From positions 62,001 to 126,000 of the forward strand of contig LUCM01008329.1 in the NCBI GenBank assembly GCA_008360955.1: a DNA stretch of 64,000 nt, read 5' to 3'. Source of the stretch: Fasciolopsis buskii. Lineage: Eukaryota > Platyhelminthes > Trematoda > Plagiorchiida > Fasciolidae. Shown piece by piece: positions 52,087-60,985 of this stretch. Under the pieces are notes generated by a model. That model worked only from the letters and a program-made list of their open reading frames with translations, was not told the DNA's origin and ran no database searches. The position numbers and the translations under genes were made by a program. Position 1 is the stretch's first letter. Every line of letters starts with the position of its first letter.

Positions 52087-52153
52087 GCACCGGGTACGCA
52101 TACCTGACGAGCGACAATAACCGCGAAACCGGTCGTGTCGTGTGCTCCCGGGC
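52087..52153 (+). ncRNA. Hammerhead ribozyme, type I
   Basis: Invariant CTGACGA (52104-52110) and GAAA (52125-52128) flank stem II, GCGA-CAATAA-CCGC, with one A-C mismatch next to the loop. Helix I pairs GCATAC (52098-52103) with GTGTGC (52140-52145); then, across a 3/1 internal loop, CCGGG (52090-52094) with CCCGG (52147-52151); then, past a bulged A, GC with GC. That is 13 pairs. The internal loop is placed where stem I-loop II contacts occur in natural hammerheads. Cleavage is predicted after the GTC at 52137-52139; A52128-C52129 then pair with G52137-T52138 as a 2-bp helix III around a 7-nt loop. A second GTC (52132-52134) comes from a 5-base duplication relative to the upstream unit boundary. 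Confidence 0.8.
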
Positions 52154-52197
52154 AAATTTTGTTCACGCATCCAGATACTACTTCCTGCTTCCATAGA

Positions 52198-52219
52198 ATG
52201 CATATATATATATATGCAT
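52198..52219. repeat. 22-bp AT-rich palindrome inside the element
   Basis: ATGC, seven AT units, GCAT: fully self-complementary. A related AT palindrome (ATATACATATGTATAT) lies at the equivalent place in the upstream unit, near 51867-51885. Confidence 0.7.
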
Positions 52220-52240
52220 GTCAGCGTATATTTTTTGCGA

Positions 52241-53187
52241 ACAAATTAACAACCTTATGTTTGTTGTCTAACATCCAAAACTGGTAACATGCGAACGATT
52301 GATGGACTCATGTGGACGAGGCCATAGGACCACCTTTTATTGCGGTGAAACTCAGTCGCTTGTAGAGTAGCACTGGTGGACACAGAAGGACTGATTAGTG
52401 AGTCAACGATCGGGTTTTTTTTGATCAACGTGAATACACTCAATGCAAACTCAACAACTATGAATTATTCGTTCTCTACCCAAGCCATTTGGTTTATCAA
52501 ACTCACCAGTTAATCTCTCAGCTCTACTAGATAGTTCCCGGAGTTCTTGCTTAGACGATATGCTTCCTAAACTGCTTTTCTAGAGGCATTAACTATTGGA
52601 ACGTCAAATTTGTTCTCTTGGTGACAAAGATGGTTACGCGAATCGTTAGAGTCACAGCTTAAGTTCAGTCACGAGGATGTGTTTAACTGTTTTTTTGTAA
52701 GTGCATATTAACAAATAGTCATCACATGAAGTAACTACCGGTATTCTTCCCTAGGCCCTTCGGGTAACTCTGGGAGACGAAGTCTTCAAAGACAAGAAAA
52801 TTCCAATCGGAGTCGGAGAGGTTAATTGTATATGAACGACAGCAATAGTGTATCTTAAAAGTGTTCATTTTAGTGCAACAGATAGAAATTAACATTCATA
52901 TCCCCCAGAAGAAACTGAACTTCTTTAGCACTTAGGAAGCGTGCGTCTTAACTGATAAGCTGCACTAGAATGGGAAAATATCGTCTTGAGTGTGGAACAA
53001 GGACCCCTGAGAGTGACCTGTACAGCTTAATGTGCATTTCATCCTTCTGTTAGGATTCGTCTGTTTCATTCGTCATAACCTACTTTCCTTGTGTCCGGTC
53101 GCGTCAACTCACCGACCTCAGGTTTTTCATTGGCTTTGCTTTCCTAGAAGACTTATGAAGAACTTCTGCCACTCAATCCATTCAGAA
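52241..53187. other. Non-coding DNA, nothing recognised
   Basis: No supported exon, repeat or RNA gene. Confidence 0.5.
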
Positions 53188-53503
53188 TCAAAGAATCGTC
53201 AACTGTCTTATCCTAATAAGGGACAGAATATCAAGACTGTTTCTGGCATTGCTACTCTCGTCCAACAGACTCATTGTTTTATGAGCTATGACATTGTCAA
53301 ATTCCTTTGATATGTCTTAGGTGGTCGACAAAGGAAAAATACCATACTTTTTTTCTTATAACCGAAGCCAATGATGGGCGGACAAGCCGGCAGTTAGTTT
53401 CTGAGACAGGAGAAATAAAGTCACGGCTCCTAAGTCTATGTCCACTCAAATGTATGAGTTTTGACCTCCGCGGTTTTCGAGTCCATGAGCTGATGCCGCT
53501 CAC
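53188..53503 (-). pseudogene. Decayed non-LTR retrotransposon reverse transcriptase fragment
   Basis: On the minus strand, 53316 to 53188 reads DISKEFDNVIAHK and then a hydrophilic stretch to TGA. This matches the D-x-SKAFD-x-V-x-H-x-K block of LINE-type reverse transcriptases. About 15 codons upstream, in another frame (53503 to 53297), NCRLVRPSLASVIRKK resembles the NYRPVSLTSVIGK block. The normal spacing between these blocks is larger, and frames change at a TAA just before the Asp, so the copy is deleted, frameshifted and dead. LINE clade cannot be told from this much. Confidence 0.4.
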
Positions 53504-53937
53504 GCATTGCTATCGGGTGGCTATGGAATTAAGCCAGACGATTACGTCAGTTCAAAATGAACGTCAGACTAACAATCAATATGAAAAAATTATGGCCAGT
53601 ACACTAATCACCGCTAATTATTTGCAGGAGTGCAAGGCGTAGGATTTCGAAGTATTCTAGTTGGGTAGCCAAGTTAAATGAGGAAACAGAAGCCATGTAA
53701 GCAGATTTTTTGGTTTAACAATGCATCACAATATTTCCATAAAAATTAGCCCATGTTTATATGTTGGGGCGAAGTGTTTGGAACTCTTTCGCAAGGGACT
53801 CCCAGCTCGTTCAGGCGTGACAGAACTGGTGGCGTATGCCCGGATTTGCACGCGGTTTGCAATTGTGGATCCATTTCAACTTGCACCAGAAGAAACTTCG
53901 TTGATGACGAAAACAGATTTTAGTAGTAGGAGATTGT
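53504..53937. other. Non-coding DNA, nothing recognised
   Basis: No supported exon, repeat or RNA gene. Confidence 0.5.
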
Positions 53938-54298
53938 ATGTTTTCATGAAATAATTCACCTTGGTGATATTCATTCGCCACAGCTCTACATAAAAACATT
54001 GGAGCACTGTACAGCTGTTTCCATCCTTGTTAGCTCATCCGCCAGTGGCCCCAAAGGGTACGGCCGGCCGGGAACATTGGGGTGGCTTTTAAAAGAGGGG
54101 GGCGGTTTTTTCGCGGGGGGGGGGGGGGGGGGGGACTCAGAAGCGTTCGTCCTTGTTCGTTCGCGTTCCCAGTTCGGCGCGGTGGATATGCACTGCTGAT
54201 GATCCTAAACGAAGGACTAAACAGCTGTAACAGTGCTTCATGGTCTTCCTTATTGAGTTGGGCTATGATATCACATGGTGAATTATTTCATGAAAAAA
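53938..54298. repeat. Fold-back inverted repeat with a G-rich loop
   Basis: The left arm, read on the minus strand from about 54020 to 53940, matches the right arm at about 54216-54298 read on the plus strand. Both run AAACAGCTGT...ACAGTGCT...ATATCAC...GGTGAATTATTTCATGAAAA. Identity is high but imperfect, and weaker similarity extends to about 54055 and 54180. The loop (about 54060-54180) is GC-rich and holds a 20-G run. Confidence 0.65.
54115..54134. repeat. (G)20 homopolymer
   Basis: Twenty consecutive G following CGGCCGGCCGGG (54060-54071) and GGGGGGCGG (54097-54105). Long G runs are rare and error-prone to sequence. Confidence 0.9.
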
Positions 54299-55740
54299 AG
54301 ATTTATTTTGGATTCAAATAAGTTAATCGTGAAACGGAGAATACCCAATTGCTGGGATGAAGTATTCAGAAAAATATGTATTGGAAGGAGTTCAGTCATC
54401 TTGAATAAATTGTCCTCGTTGTTCTACGGCTTTTGATTCACAGTGTGCTGGTGGTTAAATCGGACGTTGAATTCATCAAGTAATCTTACCACAACGAATC
54501 TAGATGTATAAAGACTAGGTTTTTCCAACTTATTTCTTGTGAGAACAGTCGGAAAACGCGACACGAAAAAAGAATCAGAAATTCGTTGGAATTAAGAAAT
54601 TTCAATTGGTTTGGAGAAGGGAGAGGAGAAAATCGGTGTGCAGTGCGACCGCAAATGCAGACAACGGACACGCATAGATGGGTTGGACTAAGGACTTCGG
54701 TGAAATATGAATTGCATTTTGTGGGGATCTGTGTGTTTAACTGAGTTGGGAAAAAACGTGCATTTCACTGGCCTATTTCGATCTCCGTTTTCGACATTGA
54801 CCCTTGTTTTATTCGAACTATAGCCTGTAGCTGGAGATATGAATAGTCTGGACTGAGGAGCAAGAAAAAAAATGACTTTTACTCGTTCAATAGGAATAAA
54901 ATGTCCTAGCTGGAGTAACAATGTTTTTGATAGTTTCAAACTGGGTTAAATTCCATATTACCCGGTCAGTTAGCAATAGGTCTCGCATATTTCGTGAGCG
55001 TTTTTCAATTGATAAACATTTATGTTCTTTCGGTAAATGACCGATCCGAAATAAGAATTTTGCAACTCAAACAATTGTTAAATGCAAAGTTTCTTTCTTT
55101 CCAAAAAAATCAAGCCCAATAAAGCACCTTTGGAAAGCGCAGATCGATCGAAAAACAACAATGCATTGTTTGTCGAATAGGAGACCTAGGTAACTTCATA
55201 GCTTGTTTTGCAATCAAATGGTACTTGTGGCCTCGATGTCTGAGTTGAAAGATTCACAATGGAAATCTTCATGCATCCGCCCCGTTTTTGTTTTGTCTAA
55301 AACCAATTTGTTTTAGTCAGATGCAAGTTGTTGGACATCATCGTGCAATGAATCAAAGATGAGCTGGTATGGTAGAATTTACACTGACTGAAATTACCTT
55401 TTGAATAGGCACCATGTGCATCATTCCAAAAGTGTCATTGACTGGTCTGTTTAGAAACTGACTGCCAGCTGAAGACACTAAGTTTTAGATAAAAAAGAGT
55501 TTGATTACTTTGGAAATGATCTGCACGTTTGAGTGACGGCAGCATTTTAGAGAGCATCTGCAGAATACAAAAAGTGATGCTACTTATGCTTGTGGAATGG
55601 CTGGAGGAAACAGAAGAATATGTGCAAAAATGGTTAGGGCAAATGTTGGCCTTTCACAGATTGCAAATTTTCATTTACATCGTCGCACATGTCCAGTGCT
55701 GAAATCAGCTGGTACGCCCGTGGAAATCTAACTGACCTAT
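54299..55740. other. Non-coding DNA, nothing recognised
   Basis: No supported exon, repeat or RNA gene. Confidence 0.5.
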
Positions 55741-55744
55741 TGTC

Positions 55745-55870
55745 ATCGGTGGTGGTCAAACGGATAAAGACTTGAAGTTAGGACCTGAAGTTCGCGAGTT
55801 CAAATTCTCCCCACCGTCGGTGGTCCCCCGGTTCGGCAACCTTTCTATGTTCTTCCCTCCCTAAACAAGT
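55745..55870 (+). mobile_element. tRNA-derived SINE, plus strand
   Basis: A-box-like GTGGTGGTCAAACGGATAA (about 55749-55767) and B-box-like GAGTTCAAATTCT (55796-55808) are followed by CCCCACCGTCGG. It matches the minus-strand copy at 45.6 kb in all three blocks (CAAACGGATAA, GAGTTC(G/A)A, ACCGTCGG) and more weakly beyond. Confidence 0.6.
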
Positions 55871-58057
55871 TCTTTGCATTCGTTGTGCAGTTTGTAAAGA
55901 AATTAAAATGATTGTTACCATAGATTAGTACTGATAGATGTGCTCTGGATATAAAGTGGGATTTGCCATAAAGTTTGAAACTGAGAATCGACGCATTTGA
56001 GGACGTTCAGTAGTGACGACTGACTTCGTGGCTGATTAACTGTCTCGTGAAGAATGTCTAACAGAAAGTCACAGTATCGTGTGGATATTCGTAAGCCCGA
56101 TTAATTCAGCTAGTGATATGGATTGGAATATTATAGCCATTGATTTGTAAGGATAAATGCAATGAAGATAGAATCTATCTGGATGACTCTTGATTGGTGT
56201 TTACTGAATGGGTGGAATTTATTGGTATTGAAAACGCTAACTTTGCATTGCCTTAGCGATTTTGTGATTCCCTTGAGGAATAACAAAACACGTAAAGGTC
56301 AGAGGAGCTGGAAGTCCTAACACGGTCATGTAAAACGTGTATCAAAGTAACATTGCTCGTTTAGAAGAAAAGATGCAATGAAAAAAGACATCGATAATGA
56401 TGATTTGCAAAAATTTGCACAGATTTCAGCGAAGCACGTTATCAAGAAAGTTTTGCAAAGTCAGCAACAAGCTGGGGACATCAGACTGGAAATTTACTCC
56501 CCTTCCCCGCGCACAATGCAAATTCTGCATTGACATTAAGGAGCGTGACCAATATAATGGCTTGCTGAACGGAACGAATTTTAAGTCATATGGGACAAAG
56601 TCTGATAAGCGAAACACCTGTCTGATAGAATGTGCAAATTACGAATAACTAGTTCGTGAGAAACTGTAGTGAATTCGTTGCGAGTAGCAAATGCCTTGAG
56701 GAAAGGGAGCGATGTGCGAAATTCAAACAAAACTAGTAACTGCTTAAGATGTTCGGTTTTGACCCAGACTGTCGGCGGTGTAGATCGGTCATGGCTATTA
56801 AAACTTTGCGACTGACTGCTTTATCAGAGCCGTTCCCCAGGTGTAAACCATTCAATTCCCGTGGGTCCGGATTGTACTACCGACGGTTCGTTTACTGACA
56901 TTGTGATATAAACGAGTTAGATCGTTTTCTTTGGTATGATGGAGACTTAAAAGTGCAGACTGGCAGAAAACCGGTTACATCGATCGTAATCTCTCGGTAA
57001 TGAAGACTTGCAATATAGAAATAGAACCTGGGAGAGAAATAACAGAAAAATCAATGGAACTGGCAAGTTTCTTGAGGTTATCGCAATCCTGTGATAACCA
57101 GGTAGGATTACCGGCTGTCAGTCATAATTACTGTCGGGTAGAAACGAATCCGTGAAAATGGAGTAGGTAAGTCAGTTGAAGTCAGCTAAGGTTTAGCCAC
57201 ATGCAGGATTCGACGAAATCGAAGAAATTACATCCTCGGCCGAATGTGTGAACCTCTCTCTCTTGTAATGATGGACTTACCATGTCAAATCAGTGCTGAA
57301 TTAAGTTTCTAAGAATGTTAACGCTAAAACACAAAACGGCCAAGAAATTTATTTCACTCGGAATTTTGTGGAAGAAACTGCACAGGCTCCGAGGCATGTA
57401 AGAAGCACACAACAAGCTCAAGTTATCAAGTTTGATTAGGCTTCAACGACGAAAGCGGTCGTTTATAGTCACCTGTGGTCGAATACCGAATCTCACTGGG
57501 CACTCCAAACGAGGCGTTCTGTACAGTTATCCTATAGAGGTGATTCTGATGTTATGTCATTGTGCTAGGTGTCACGGGTCGGTCGAACCAGTTCCATGTC
57601 TGGTTATTAGTGAGGATATGGTGTTCCGGTTACTATCGAAATTATTGTGTACTTAAAAATTCGGAACACTTGAGTTCAAAGTGGCTTTTCGATGATATTC
57701 TCTTATAAATGCTTTTTCGTCTACGTTTTTGCGACTTCGGTGCTAAAGCAAGTTTCGATAGTGGTCTAAATGGTGGTTCCAGCAGGCATCTTGTTGTTGG
57801 TATTCTGAGTCCTACCGTTTATCGAGCAACTACTGGTTTGATTTTATTTTCCTAAGATAACCTATCAAAGGAAGATGTGTGTTTAGGATTTTTACGTACG
57901 TAATAGCGGAAAATTACTCACAAGTTTATTTGCATGTTTTGCTCGTTAACCACTGAGTACCTGTCGGATTAGCTGTAATCGATCCCTTTGGAATGTACGA
58001 AGTCTTTAGGCAAGGTTTTTAATAACAAAAATTTACCTTGACGGAGCTAGTCAATCG

Positions 58058-58060
<3 letters not shown>
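55871..58060. other. Non-coding DNA
   Basis: A minus frame at 56617-56426 contains RGVNFQSD, loosely like a retroelement integrase, but nothing around it supports this. Confidence 0.5.

Positions 58061-58092
<32 letters not shown>
58061..58092. repeat. (TA)16 microsatellite
   Basis: Thirty-two uninterrupted bases of alternating T and A. Confidence 0.95.
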
Positions 58093-58095
<3 letters not shown>

Positions 58096-58948
58096 GCACG
58101 CAAATATCATACTGCTTTCTTTGTTTTTCAAGTTTTTCTAAGAAGATGAGTGAGAGATTGTGACGGTGACCTAGGCACGTGCCAACGGAAAACCGTCCAA
58201 ATGCAAATGTGGTAACTGTGTCAAATAATAACTAATAAAATTGAGTAAAGGCACCGGCTATCACAGGTGTCGTATGATATTTTGCACTTTGAATGTGTTT
58301 GGAGTACAAGATAATCCGGTTGAAACAATAGCCAAACTGTTTGGAGAGTCCAGTTTCTATTTTGCAAAGTGTTATCTCGTTACCATTGAAATGATAAAGC
58401 AACTCATTCTTCAGATAGAGGGTCGTGACTAGCAGAAGAACGTCAAATGGACAAGTTTGATTGTCGATGGAAAGAACCGAACTAGAAACCACCGAGTTGA
58501 AATGACACCAGTTTGATCACTTCACTACTACCGGTGAACCGCTAACATATTAATGCCGTAAGCATAGGATTTCTTTTTCTTTCAGCTGCAGAAACTGACC
58601 TGATTCCAATTCAATCAAGAGATTACGTGATAGCTTATCACCGAAAAATTTCTCCCTCCCCACGTCAAGAGGGTGCAAAATCAAATGGCCATATCCAAAT
58701 CGGACTTCAGGTTTGACGAAGACAGTTCCTAGAAGGTCGACCTCATTCTCGAGGGCATTTTTGTGACAAACGGTTTTAAAATGCAGTCTTCCCGACGATG
58801 TCGAAGCAAAAGGAAAGTTCTCGGATAGAGTAACGATGATCCTTGGATTTATATAACCTATCCCCGTAAGGTAAAGAAGGGTAGATATTTGCTCTCAAGA
58901 TCTGTGAAGTACGTGTACTTCCCCTTGTAGTGATAGCCAACTAAACTA
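58093..58948. other. Non-coding DNA, nothing recognised
   Basis: Would be the 3' flank of the possible minus-strand gene below. No AATAAA was seen close behind its stop codon. Confidence 0.4.
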
Positions 58949-59223
58949 TTAAGTTTTGGGCTTAAAAATTCCAAATGTTCGAAAATTGGTGTCTGACCAT
59001 GCGGGTCTCCAGTAAAAGCTCAACCCGAACAAGCAGCTGATAATAACACTATAAACGACCATCCATTTCCGACGACGTGGACTTAGTTTGTTGTACTTCG
59101 CAACAAGGACATGCCGGAGACGTCTGCTGAATAAGCTGCACGGTTTTGAAAACGATTTGGTGAAATTTCTCAGGCCCATTAACTCCCCAATGTCTGAAAT
59201 TATGCAGCCATCATCAGAGTTCA
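58949..59223 (-). CDS. Possible terminal exon or small single-pass membrane protein
   Basis: On the minus strand a T-rich tract ends in TTTTAG (59229-59224), a fair acceptor, followed by an open frame to TAA at 58951-58949. The first in-frame ATG is at 59179 (MGLRNFTKSFSK...) and gives 76 residues. The first ~38 residues are strongly basic and free of acidic residues (SPRRRKW just before the membrane part). They are followed by a hydrophobic segment (MVVYSVIISCLFGLSFYW) and a short tail ending FGIFKPKT. The basic, presequence-like start with one membrane span suits a small mitochondrial inner-membrane protein, or the tail of a larger membrane protein; this is inference. No family was recognised. 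Upstream exons and a polyadenylation signal were not found. Confidence 0.4.
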
Positions 59224-60380
59224 CTAAAATGATCGCAAATAAATTCCGGCAGTGATATGTTACTTTCTACGTGCTGGAATTGCGCAATCGCTTTTGCACG
59301 TTTCGGAGGTGGGAACATAATAACCGTGAACATTCTCACTGTTTCAGTTTTAGGGATGATGGAAATACTCAAGCTTTGGCATATCGTAAAGCCCTTCTAA
59401 TAATCTAATCTCGTTATCTGCCCGATTGAATTTGCTTTAACATTGAGTAATTTTCGACACTACAAAGCAGTTTATCAATTTCTTCTTCGATTTGACAGTA
59501 AATGGGTCAACAAAAATAAACACTTGTTAGAATGAATCATTTGTATTTATTTATTTCTGGCCTATTGGCGGCTTTCTCACGAAGAAATAAGCGATTGAGC
59601 GAACAGTTGCGGGTGGCAACTAGTGTGTAATGACTAGAACGAGACAATGAGAATTTCGAAACCCATTCATGAAGAATTACATGCAAGCGCATTTACTCAT
59701 GCACACTTTCTGTCCTACTCTCGCACAATCGAAAATTGTTCGTTCACGAGTTAACATCGATGAAATTGACGAGGAGGAGGAGGAGGATATTAATTCATAA
59801 GTGTCACGGGGCAGATATCACGTACTTTTACTTTACGTATTGCTTGACCGAATTGGACATAAAAAGTACTTCAACTCTCGTATGCAAATAAGTCACTTTA
59901 GATGGGACAAACAAACAGGGAAGAGTAAAAACAAGCATACAAACGGCAAGTCTTTTATGTGTTAATAAGCGTACCTTTTATTGTCTGCTACATATCCACT
60001 TCAAATCTACAATTATCAGTTTTGGATCAGTGGATAGTTTGCGTCGTGATCAAGTCCCATAAAAAAATCAGAGCACTGTAGTGCAACCTGAGATATTCCG
60101 TATCATTTTTTTCATCGAAGCCCGAACCTTGCAGAATTCATCTTTCTTGTAATTGTATTTCGGCGCCAGATATCGATTCGAAAAGCCATCAACTCTCTGG
60201 ATAAAATCTTTGGAATTACACATTATTGACTTACTGGTGTGGTCTTTTCACAGAGTTGTTGTTTTCTCAAATACTAGAGAACTTAGAGTAGTGTGTGATG
60301 AAAAAAATGATCTTCCATATTTAACCAAGAAAAAAAGTAGTTCTTTTCCTCCGAAATTTCTCTTCCAGTAGTCGACTTAA
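59224..60380. other. Non-coding DNA
   Basis: Short GAG tract at 59771-59787. Nothing else recognised. Confidence 0.5.
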
Positions 60381-60479
60381 ACTGACCACCTGCGTACATC
60401 TAGTTCATTTATTCCCACCTAGGATAGCCGGCTCCAAATACCTCAGCATGGTCCGGGGTGGATATCTTGAGTTCTGATT

Positions 60480-60985
60480 TGGTTAGTTTCCCTGAACTTC
60501 TCCCAAGATGCTCAAACTTGACAGGCGTCTCAAATAGCCTCGCCTGAGGAAGTATAATCCACTACCTTCTCGTGGCCAATGTGTTCCTACTAAAGTCCCA
60601 AGACGAAGGCGAGTCCTCGGCGCCCTCCACCGGGTTGACTGATCATTGTTAATCATTCTAGAGGAATGTTTAAAATCGTGGTTCTCAACCAACCTCAAGC
60701 GGTGTATGAAGTACACGGCTGCGTGCTCAGTGGTGTCTACGGCGAAGGGGTATACCGGGCACCCATGATGTCTAGCTTCATCCGAAGTTCGCATGAACTG
60801 AACTGTCATTTACCCGCCGCCAGTGGATTACTTGGCGCTCAGATCGTCTTGCAGGTTTGTGGGGTTAGACCCTTTGGTCGAATGCTCGAGATAGGGTCCC
60901 CTTATTCAACTCTATTTCGGTTTAGGCAACCGGGTAGTATTCTGCTAGCGGAGAATTCATGGATCCCAACGAATGGCCGATGATG
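60480..60985. other. GC-rich, coding-like block, possibly a decayed repeat
   Basis: More GC-rich than its flanks and open for over 100 codons on both strands: minus 60809-60483 (Arg-rich, with RAPRTRLRLGTLVGTHWP) and plus 60666-60983. No splice sites, domains or terminal repeats were found. The composition and overlapping open frames resemble a dispersed element or retrocopy rather than a resident gene. Confidence 0.25.

Larger units (their letters stand above)
51799..52240 (+). mobile_element. Sm-alpha-like hammerhead-ribozyme element, about 1.3 units in tandem
   Basis: A 44-base sequence starting GTCGTGTGCTCCCGGGC occurs at 51806-51849 and again, identical, at 52137-52180: an offset of 331. 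The interval between the two GTC sites (51809-52139) is therefore one unit bounded at both ends by the predicted ribozyme cleavage site, and the second unit continues to about 52240. After the 44 bases both copies continue with related sequence (CTTGCTGCTTC and CTTCCTGCTTC) and then an AT palindrome. Schistosome Sm-alpha elements have the same plan: a unit of about 330 bases with a self-cleaving hammerhead and pol III transcription (from memory of the literature). No protein is encoded, so spread would depend on a retroelement's machinery. Confidence 0.8.

Noticed and set aside
56426..56617. RGVNFQSD in a minus-strand frame, like a retroelement integrase block
   Set aside because: The expected following block is absent at the proper distance and upstream sequence shows no zinc-binding part.
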